NCBI GenBank assembly: GCA_020445415.1
Contig: JAGRGP010000011.1
Span: 1 to 64,000 of the forward strand
Length of the DNA: 64,000 bases
Reading direction: 5' to 3'
From: Gammaproteobacteria bacterium
GTDB lineage: Bacteria; Pseudomonadota; Gammaproteobacteria; Chromatiales; Chromatiaceae
Shown here piece after piece: positions 58,062 through 64,000 of this stretch. The stretch's first letter is position 1, and each line of letters begins with the position of its first letter. A program made the position numbers and the translations under genes. The notes under the pieces were generated by a model. The model was not told the origin of the DNA. It ran no database searches and saw only the letters and a program-made list of their open reading frames with translations.

Positions 58062-58907
58062 TCATGGTTGCCGGGGCAGCAACTTAAGTGGATCGACTGG
58101 CGTACCATTGCGTCTAATCTCGAAATGGAGAACCGGGCTACCTCCACCCTGCTGCCCCATCTCTGCAACCTGCATGCCTTTTTTCACTAAAGCTCCCTCG
58201 TTAACCAGAAGCTTTCGATTGTGCCCGTAGGCACTCAGATAGTTTTTGTTATGTCTGATTATTAATAGAAGACCATATCCTATTAGCCCACTCCCTGCAT
58301 AGACCACCTTACCACTTTCTGCGGCCAGTACGGGTTGTCCCTGAGTACCACCTATCTTAATACCCTTGCGTGATGGATCGGTTCCGGAATACCGTTGTTT
58401 TAGTTGGCCTTGGGTCGGCCACCGCCAATAAAGCTTACGGGTCGATTCAGATAGATCCGGGACGGCCCGTGAGGCCTTATCGGCGTTACCCGGGGACTTG
58501 TGATTTGATGCCGGCGCTGACTGCGCTGAGCGTATTGGTTTGGGCTGGGGGGGGGGAGCCGGAACCTTCGTTCCCGATGGTTGAGGATTGCGAGGGGCTA
58601 ACCGGGGTCCGGCCAAGACAAGCGTCTGCCCGGGATAGATTGTGTACGGCGGCGCTATGGCGTTCCACCGTGCCAGGGTTCTGAAATCTAACCCATAATT
58701 CCAAGCAATGGTATAGAGCGTGTCTTTCCGCTTGACCGTGTATCTGCTGGGCCTGCCAACCGTCTTGTACGCCGGTTGCTCGAGGGAAACCACTTTGGCT
58801 CGGGTAGGTGCGGTGCAGGCAGTCAGCAACTGGACACCCGACAACATCAGGATGACGGCGAAGTACGGGACCAATCGGTATCTGGGCAGGCAACCTGCAC
58901 AAATCAT
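58062..58907 (-). CDS. nlpD: Amidase activator lipoprotein NlpD
   Basis: Outer-membrane lipoprotein that activates the cell-division amidase AmiC. 281 residues: lipoprotein signal with lipobox LLTAC, LysM domain at about 54-98 ([20 protein letters not shown]), Pro-rich linker, and LytM/M23 domain at about 165-275. The M23 metal site is degenerate: the HxGxD-like motif reads SRKGIKIGG, without His or Asp, as expected for an activator rather than a peptidase. It is cotranscribed with rpoS. Confidence 0.94.
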   Translation of the reverse strand: MICAGCLPRYRLVPYFAVILMLSGVQLLTACTAPTRAKVVSLEQPAYKTVGRPSRYTVKRKDTLYTIAWNYGLDFRTLARWNAIAPPYTIYPGQTLVLAGPRLAPRNPQPSGTKVPAPPPQPKPIRSAQSAPASNHKSPGNADKASRAVPDLSESTRKLYWRWPTQGQLKQRYSGTDPSRKGIKIGGTQGQPVLAAESGKVVYAGSGLIGYGLLLIIRHNKNYLSAYGHNRKLLVNEGALVKKGMQVAEMGQQGGGSPVLHFEIRRNGTPVDPLKLLPRQP

Positions 58908-58923
58908 CAGGTGATCGATCCCC

Positions 58924-59505
58924 CTAAAGCTTAGCCACGAAAACTACCAAGAACATAAGAACCACCATTACCCAACCGATCCTATCGATATACTGCCTCA
59001 GCCGCCGCTCCATGCGTTCTCCACCCCAGGCCATCAGCGATGCAACCAAGAAAAAGCGGGCCCCGCGCCCGAATAGGGAGGCAAGGGTGAAGGGCACGAT
59101 TGCCATAGCGATCACACCGGCAGTCACCGTAAACACCTTGTACGGTATCGGTGAAAAGCCGGCCAGGAATATCGCCCAGAAGCCCCAGTCATCGAACCAT
59201 GCCTTGGCCTGAAGATACTTCGGATAGTACCCGGCGTCCCGCAGCAATGGCTCGATTACATCAAATGCAAACATCCCGATAAGATAACCAAATATACCGC
59301 CGACCACCGAGGCCACCGTCGTCAAAGCGGCCAATCGCCAGGCCGTGGATGGTTTAGCCAAGGCCATGGGGGCAAGCATCACGTCCGGAGGAATAGGAAA
59401 GAACGAGGACTCCGCAAAACTTAGCCCCGCCAGATACCGGGGCGCGTGGCGATGCCTCGACCAACGCATAACTCGATCATAAAGCGCGGAAAACAACGCC
59501 ATCAA
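58924..59505 (-). CDS. yqaA: DedA-family membrane protein YqaA
   Basis: 193-residue inner-membrane protein of the DedA/SNARE-associated superfamily. It has [21 protein letters not shown] and [16 protein letters not shown], the family's glycine/proline re-entrant signatures, and about four transmembrane segments. DedA proteins are implicated in lipid scrambling and proton-motive-force homeostasis. Its start overlaps the pcm stop by 4 nt. Confidence 0.9.
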   Translation of the reverse strand: MMALFSALYDRVMRWSRHRHAPRYLAGLSFAESSFFPIPPDVMLAPMALAKPSTAWRLAALTTVASVVGGIFGYLIGMFAFDVIEPLLRDAGYYPKYLQAKAWFDDWGFWAIFLAGFSPIPYKVFTVTAGVIAMAIVPFTLASLFGRGARFFLVASLMAWGGERMERRLRQYIDRIGWVMVVLMFLVVFVAKL

Positions 59506-60164
59506 ACCAATCCTCCCAATAACGGGACAAACACGACTCGTTCTAAAAACTCCTTTTCATAACCACCTGCCGTGCGTGTGACCCGTACCAACACCTGCTC
59601 CTTGCGAGGCCCGATCGGGAGCAATAACCGGCCGCCCGGTTTGAGCTGCTCAACAAGGGTCAGTGGTATCCCTTCAGGTGCCGCGGTTACCAATATGCCA
59701 TCAAAGGGTCCATACTCGGGCAACCCCATGCCACCATCCGAATGGCGCAGCCTGATGTTACGCAATCCCAGCTCCTGAAATCGCCGCCGTGCCTGCTTCT
59801 GCAGTGCCGCGATACGTTCCACACTGTAGACCCGCTTCACCAATCGAGCCAGTAGCGCTGTTTGATAACCAGACCCAGTACCGACCTCGAGTACCGTGTC
59901 CAACGCCTCCCCCTGCATGAGCAACTCGGTCATCCTCGCCACGATATAGGGCTGGGAAATGGTCTGCCCATGCCCAATCGGTAGCGCGGTATCCTCATAC
60001 GCTCGGCTAGCCAATGCCTCGTCGACGAAGATGTGCCGGGGCGTGGCTCGCACAGCGTTGAGTACCCGCAGATCTTCTATTCCTTCCTCCCGAAGGCGTT
60101 GGACTAACCGCTCCCTGGTGCGCAAAGAGGTCATACCGATTCCTCTGTGCAGTGGATCGTTCAT
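59502..60164 (-). CDS. pcm: Protein-L-isoaspartate O-methyltransferase
   Basis: Repairs isoaspartyl residues with S-adenosylmethionine. 220 residues with the substrate-loop block [23 protein letters not shown] motif [17 protein letters not shown], and [13 protein letters not shown]. It overlaps surE and yqaA by 4 nt each. The surE-pcm-nlpD-rpoS cluster is a stationary-phase survival group. Confidence 0.96.
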   Translation of the reverse strand: MNDPLHRGIGMTSLRTRERLVQRLREEGIEDLRVLNAVRATPRHIFVDEALASRAYEDTALPIGHGQTISQPYIVARMTELLMQGEALDTVLEVGTGSGYQTALLARLVKRVYSVERIAALQKQARRRFQELGLRNIRLRHSDGGMGLPEYGPFDGILVTAAPEGIPLTLVEQLKPGGRLLLPIGPRKEQVLVRVTRTAGGYEKEFLERVVFVPLLGGLV

Positions 60165-60913
60165 CTTGCTATTTCACCAAGCCACGTGCTCAATTTCTCG
60201 ATAGCACCATGCCGTGTCAGGTCCACCTGCAAGGGAGTCAACGAAACATAGCCTTCCCGCACCGCATGAAAATCGGTACCGGGACCGGCGTCCTGCTCCG
60301 GTCCGGCAGGTCCTACCCAAAATATCGGCCTCCCCCTGGGATCCGTAGACCGCACGACCGGCTCGGCCTTGTGGCGATGGCCAAGCCGGGTGGCCCTAAA
60401 GCCCTTCAAGTCATCATACGGCAGATCGGGAATATTGATATTAATGATAGTGTCCCAGGGCAAGGGCGATCGTAACAACTGACTTATCAGGATCACGGCC
60501 ACCCGGGCGCCGGTCTCGTAATGTTTGGGGTCGTCGCTGTCCATTGATAACGCCATGGCCGGTAACCCGAGGAAACGGCCTTCGGTGGCAGCTGCCACCG
60601 TCCCGGAATAAAGCACATCGTCACCCAGATTAGGACCGGCATTGATACCTGCGACCACCATATCCGGCTCTTCGTCGAGCAGACCCGTTATCGCGAGATG
60701 AACACAATCGGAGGGAGTGCCATCCACTCGGACATAGCCGTTGTCCATCCGCTCCGCCCGGATCGGATACTCCAATGTCAAGGAGTTACTGGCGCCACTG
60801 CGGTTACGCTCAGGCGCGACCACAACGATCTCCGCAATAGCCGCGAGGGCATGCGCAAGGACTTTCAGCCCCACGGCTTGATAGCCGTCGTCGTTACTGA
60901 CCAAGATCTTCAT
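60161..60913 (-). CDS. surE: 5'/3'-nucleotidase SurE
   Basis: Metal-dependent nucleotidase and exopolyphosphatase linked to stationary-phase survival. 250 residues. The metal site is [13 protein letters not shown] (Asp8-Asp9), followed by [14 protein letters not shown] and the nucleotide-binding block [21 protein letters not shown]. It is first of the surE-pcm-yqaA-nlpD-rpoS run; a divergent smr gene is upstream. Confidence 0.97.
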   Translation of the reverse strand: MKILVSNDDGYQAVGLKVLAHALAAIAEIVVVAPERNRSGASNSLTLEYPIRAERMDNGYVRVDGTPSDCVHLAITGLLDEEPDMVVAGINAGPNLGDDVLYSGTVAAATEGRFLGLPAMALSMDSDDPKHYETGARVAVILISQLLRSPLPWDTIININIPDLPYDDLKGFRATRLGHRHKAEPVVRSTDPRGRPIFWVGPAGPEQDAGPGTDFHAVREGYVSLTPLQVDLTRHGAIEKLSTWLGEIAR

Positions 60914-61037
60914 CGGCCGGGGCTAACTCCCTCTGATAAAAGCTAAACTATACTGGAAATGGGCCTGAGACTCATCCCCATCCAGAGGAGCGGTTGTTGT
61001 TATACTCCCTAGCGGATACGCAACAGGCAATAAGCTC

Positions 61038-61586
61038 ATGAGCGGCAAATACCAAGATGAGGAGAACGACGAGTTCAAGCTTTTTTTGGAGGAAATGGCA
61101 GAAACCACCCGTCATCGGCACGATGGAATAGAACCCTTCCGTCCCCGATTACGCCCGCTCCCTCGCCAACCGGAGGCTGAGAAAACGGATGCTGGCGAGC
61201 TTGAGCTGGTAGATCTCAACATCGAGACAGAAGACGAACTGGCATTTGTTCGCCCGGGGGTGCAAAAACGGCTGTTTCAAAACCTGAGGCGTGGGCAATT
61301 GACACCCCAGGCATTATTGGACCTGCACGGTCTCAGGGTTGTCGAGGCGAGAATCGAGCTAGTGCGATTTCTCGACTACGCCCGACGGCACCGGCTGCGG
61401 GTCGTCCAGATCATCCACGGGAAGGGCTATGGGTCCGAGGGACGTCAACCGATACTGAAACAGAAGGTGAATCAGTGGCTGCGCCAACCGGAGATGGTCC
61501 TGGCTTTTTGTTCCGCACCCCATTTTGACGGTGGCAGGGGTGCGGTCTATGTATTGCTTAGTCGCAAGGCCGGTAGCGGAGACTAG
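61038..61586 (+). CDS. Smr domain protein
   Basis: 182 residues with a C-terminal Smr (small MutS-related) domain from about residue 90: LDLHGLRVVEARIELVRFL, then VVQIIHGKGYGSEG and GGRGAVYVLL. Smr domains have nicking endonuclease or RNase activity; SmrB in E. coli cleaves mRNA in collided ribosomes. Whether this is SmrA or SmrB cannot be said. The N-terminal half is charged and probably helical. It lies between surE and truD, facing truD. Confidence 0.88.
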   Translation: MSGKYQDEENDEFKLFLEEMAETTRHRHDGIEPFRPRLRPLPRQPEAEKTDAGELELVDLNIETEDELAFVRPGVQKRLFQNLRRGQLTPQALLDLHGLRVVEARIELVRFLDYARRHRLRVVQIIHGKGYGSEGRQPILKQKVNQWLRQPEMVLAFCSAPHFDGGRGAVYVLLSRKAGSGD

Positions 61587-61619
61587 ATCACCCTCTCAGG
61601 TAGCTCAGGGGCATTCCGG

Positions 61620-62663
61620 TCAGGAGGGCAGATAGTCGATGATCTCGGCGAGTAACACGGTCGCGAAGCTCCCCTTGGGAAGATAACACTGGACCTCCAA
61701 CTGTCCCCCCGCTATCGACCATTCCAAATCCCCAACCCGAGCCCGTAAAGCCCGGCGTTCCTGAATCAAACCGGCACCTTCCAAGCCAGCCTGAAACTCC
61801 TCGGTTCCACTCAAAGCCTCCCGCTCCAGTTGCGCTACATCGCCGCTAACCAGATTGTCCCCTCTCCCCCACAAGGGCCCCGAGGGGTGGATCTCCAACG
61901 CCTCTGCCCGCCGCAAAATCTCGTGATCAATTTGCTCCGCGAGAAAGCTGTTGCGGCTGCCGTCGAGCATCATGCGGTCTCCGGACAGCGGCTTATTCCA
62001 GTTTCCTGCCGATACCCGCCAGGCAAGCACTCTGTTGAACAATGCGCTCCGGGCCGCGGAAAGATAAATTCCACGCTTTCGACCAGGAATTTTCCGCTTC
62101 CCGGTTCGAAACAGGGCAGCGGCACCCTCCAGGTTCCCTCCCGCAATTCCAAATCGTTGGGTTCCAAAATAATTGGCGATACCCCCGTCCGCGATTAGGC
62201 TAAGCTGTTCGTCGAGCCGCTGAACATCGCCCTGCAAATCGCGCACCCGGATTTTGAAGCGATTGCCCTTGAGGGCACCCCTGCGTAGTTTTCTGCTGTG
62301 GGGCGCAGAGTGAATCACCCGAAAATCATCGGACGTCAGTTGCCGCCAATCAGGGGCTTGGCGGCCGGCAAGCCGGACAGAAAACCACTGCCGGGTAAGC
62401 GCGTGCCGATCCTTCATTCCCGCAAAGCTCACATCCCTGAGGGGGACAGACGCATGGCGGGCCAGCTGAGTCGCTACCCATTCCGTATTGGTATTCCGTT
62501 TTTCGATCCACAGCAACACATGCTCACCACCGCCATCCGCCTCCACCAAACTCACTTCGTCAACTTGAAAGTCTTCTGGCTGTGCCCGGATGCAACCCCG
62601 GCAACCGCTGCCCCCATAAACCAGGGGCAGATTTGCTATGCCCTCGGAGGGAGCAAATCTCAT
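61620..62663 (-). CDS. truD: tRNA pseudouridine(13) synthase TruD
   Basis: Makes pseudouridine-13 in tRNA-Glu. 347 residues. Catalytic Asp85 is in FAGMKDRHALTRQWFSV, with the earlier block EDFQVDEV and the NYFGTQRFG motif. Its ATG follows the ispF stop by 6 nt. Confidence 0.96.
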   Translation of the reverse strand: MRFAPSEGIANLPLVYGGSGCRGCIRAQPEDFQVDEVSLVEADGGGEHVLLWIEKRNTNTEWVATQLARHASVPLRDVSFAGMKDRHALTRQWFSVRLAGRQAPDWRQLTSDDFRVIHSAPHSRKLRRGALKGNRFKIRVRDLQGDVQRLDEQLSLIADGGIANYFGTQRFGIAGGNLEGAAALFRTGKRKIPGRKRGIYLSAARSALFNRVLAWRVSAGNWNKPLSGDRMMLDGSRNSFLAEQIDHEILRRAEALEIHPSGPLWGRGDNLVSGDVAQLEREALSGTEEFQAGLEGAGLIQERRALRARVGDLEWSIAGGQLEVQCYLPKGSFATVLLAEIIDYLPS

Positions 62664-62669
62664 CCCAAT

Positions 62670-63140
62670 TCATCCTTCTAACAAGACAACGGCATAAGCG
62701 GCGATCCCCTCGGCTCGACCCGCGAACCCCATCCCTTCGGTCGTAGTGGCTTTAACGTTGACCCGGTCAGCATGCATCCGTAGATCCGCACCGAGGCGAA
62801 GCCTCATGGTCGCGATATAAGGCGCCAATTTCGGGCGCTGAGCGACAATCGTGGAATCCAGGTTCACCGGAACCAGATTCAGCGCTGCAAGCTGGTCGCG
62901 TATCCCGCGGAGCAGAACGCGGCTATCGACATCCCGATAGCGGGCATCACTGTCAGGAAAATGCCCTCCTATATCTCCCAGTCCGGCAGCACCCAACAAT
63001 GCATCGCAGATGGCGTGTATCAATACGTCGCCATCCGAGTGCGCCAACAAACCTTGGTCATGAGGTATCTCCACCCCCCCGAGAACCAACCGCCTTCCCG
63101 GGATGAAACGGTGCGCATCGTAGCCTTGTCCGATTCTCAT
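62670..63140 (-). CDS. ispF: 2-C-methyl-D-erythritol 2,4-cyclodiphosphate synthase
   Basis: MEP-pathway enzyme. 156 residues, with metal ligands Asp8 and His10 in GYDAHRF, and His42 in HSDGDVLIHAI. Further blocks are GDIGGHFPD and VNVKATTTEGMGFAGR. It pairs with ispD upstream (110-nt gap). Confidence 0.97.
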   Translation of the reverse strand: MRIGQGYDAHRFIPGRRLVLGGVEIPHDQGLLAHSDGDVLIHAICDALLGAAGLGDIGGHFPDSDARYRDVDSRVLLRGIRDQLAALNLVPVNLDSTIVAQRPKLAPYIATMRLRLGADLRMHADRVNVKATTTEGMGFAGRAEGIAAYAVVLLEG

Positions 63141-63250
63141 ACGGGTTGTTTCTCTTAAGCCGATACCGGTGTTACCCCAAGTTGCGTATCTCGACCCGGC
63201 GATGGCTCCGCACGGCCTAGCGGGTAGGTGGTGCCCTCAATCGATGGCCT

Positions 63251-63955
63251 TCAGGTCCGTTGCTGATGCAAATAAAATGCAGCCAATGCCAAATCATCAG
63301 GCCGGGTAATCTTGATATTATCAGTCTGCCCCTCCACCAACTTTGGGGCGTACCCGGCAAGTTCCATGGCGCTCGCCTCGTCGGTCACCAAATCGCCGCG
63401 ATCCATTGCCCCTTCCAAAGCGGACTTGAGGGGGCCCAACCTGAACATCTGGGGCGTGAATGCCCGCCACAGCCGCTCCCTCGGAACGGTTGCGATCACG
63501 GTTCCCGCCAGATCGGCCTGTTTTACCGTATCCAGTACCGGAACCCCTAGGATCCCACCGACGGGATGATCTTTCAGCAGCGCAATCAACTTATCGATAT
63601 CCGAGCGACGCAGACAGGGACGCACGGCATCATGTACCAAAACCCAGTCCGAGGGAGCGGCTATCTGTTCCAAGTAACCTAACGCATTGAGTACCGAATG
63701 CGCACGCTCGGCTCCACCGGTAACCGGAAAAACCCGAGAAGCAACCGCGCCCCGACAGGTGGGCCACCACCCGTCCGCCTCTGCCAGGGCGACGCATATA
63801 CCCTGGACCAGAGGGCAATCCAACAGTCGTTCCAACGAGTGGTCCAGTATCGACCTGTCACCCAGGAGCAGATACTGTTTGGGGACAGCACCGCCCATGC
63901 GCCGGCCAATGCCCGCAGCCGGGATCACTCCCCAGAAACGGGCATCCGTGCTCAC
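63251..63955 (-). CDS. ispD: 2-C-methyl-D-erythritol 4-phosphate cytidylyltransferase
   Basis: Third step of the MEP isoprenoid pathway. 234 residues, with the nucleotide-binding N-terminus VIPAAGIGRRMGGAVPKQYL, VLVHDAVRPCL and VTDEASAMELAG. The GTG start overlaps the ftsB stop (GTGA), which suggests coupling in an ftsB-ispD unit. Confidence 0.96.
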   Translation of the reverse strand: MSTDARFWGVIPAAGIGRRMGGAVPKQYLLLGDRSILDHSLERLLDCPLVQGICVALAEADGWWPTCRGAVASRVFPVTGGAERAHSVLNALGYLEQIAAPSDWVLVHDAVRPCLRRSDIDKLIALLKDHPVGGILGVPVLDTVKQADLAGTVIATVPRERLWRAFTPQMFRLGPLKSALEGAMDRGDLVTDEASAMELAGYAPKLVEGQTDNIKITRPDDLALAAFYLHQQRT

Positions 63956-64000
63956 TCGCTACGGTCCATAGAAGGTTCCACCACTTGGTAGAAAACCTCA
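63952..64000 (-). CDS. ftsB: Cell division protein FtsB, C-terminal end (partial)
   Basis: The minus strand reads EVFYQVVEPSMDRSE and a TGA that overlaps the ispD start by 4 nt. The FYQVVEP-like end and the location directly before ispD fit FtsB, a short divisome protein. The gene continues past the window edge, so only 15 residues are seen. Confidence 0.7.
   Translation of the reverse strand, partial: EVFYQVVEPSMDRSE

Noticed and set aside
1-64000. CRISPR arrays, prophage, insertion sequences, tRNA or rRNA genes
   Set aside because: No regularly spaced repeats, transposase or integrase frames, phage structural genes or cloverleaf-like genes were recognised on either strand.

Overview
The window is a moderately GC-rich stretch of a gammaproteobacterial chromosome. 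The gene orders guaBA, ndk-rlmN-pilW-rodZ-hisS-yfgM-bamB-der and ftsB-ispD-ispF-truD / surE-pcm-yqaA-nlpD-rpoS are gammaproteobacterial hallmarks. A complete cbb3 oxidase locus beside an FNR regulator, a CheV gene with a flagellar-type promoter, and an OxyR with both redox cysteines suggest a motile, microaerobic or facultative organism. The style is that of free-living or symbiotic purple-sulfur/sulfur-oxidising relatives (Chromatiales-like), but no gene here fixes the genus. I see no transposase, integrase, phage gene, CRISPR array, tRNA or rRNA.

Layout. 1-6 kb: guaBA (GMP synthesis) divergent from xseA, then a Bcr/CflA drug exporter. 6-17 kb: a long minus-strand run relA, ndk, rlmN, pilW, rodZ, hisS, yfgM, bamB, der, covering stringent response, translation, cell shape and outer-membrane assembly; ispG, usually between rodZ and hisS, is absent. 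17-24 kb: DUF1015 protein, a secreted SUMF1-domain protein, a TauE/SafE permease, a small conserved protein behind a sigma-54-like promoter, an encapsulin-type ferritin without shell gene, oxyR, and an HDOD protein. 24-28 kb: citramalate synthase and threonine synthase. 28-38 kb: SH3 lipoprotein, diguanylate cyclase, YgiQ, a solitary lutB, a Gly/Tyr-rich secreted protein, cheV, a COG4255-like protein. 38-42 kb: GNAT, hom, alaC, Mth938-like protein. 42-47 kb: small membrane proteins and two overlapping large GTPases. 47-56 kb: ccoS, ccoI, ccoH, ccoG and ccoN-O-Q-P with a 42-residue membrane protein gene and a strong terminator. 56-64 kb: fnr, rpoS, nlpD, yqaA, pcm, surE, a divergent smr gene, truD, ispF, ispD and the tail of ftsB.

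How the genes work together. FNR sits immediately upstream of ccoNOQP, and two FNR-type boxes lie between them, so oxygen sensing and high-affinity respiration are physically coupled. hom, thrC and cimA give threonine and a threonine-independent start to isoleucine; alaC links to alanine/pyruvate. relA, rpoS, oxyR and the ferritin-like gene make up a stress and iron/oxidant group. The least explained elements are the shell-less encapsulin ferritin, the paired GTPases next to the cbb3 assembly genes, the 42-residue protein at the end of the oxidase operon, the sigma-54-like promoter with tandem repeats, and a structured non-coding stretch upstream of relA.
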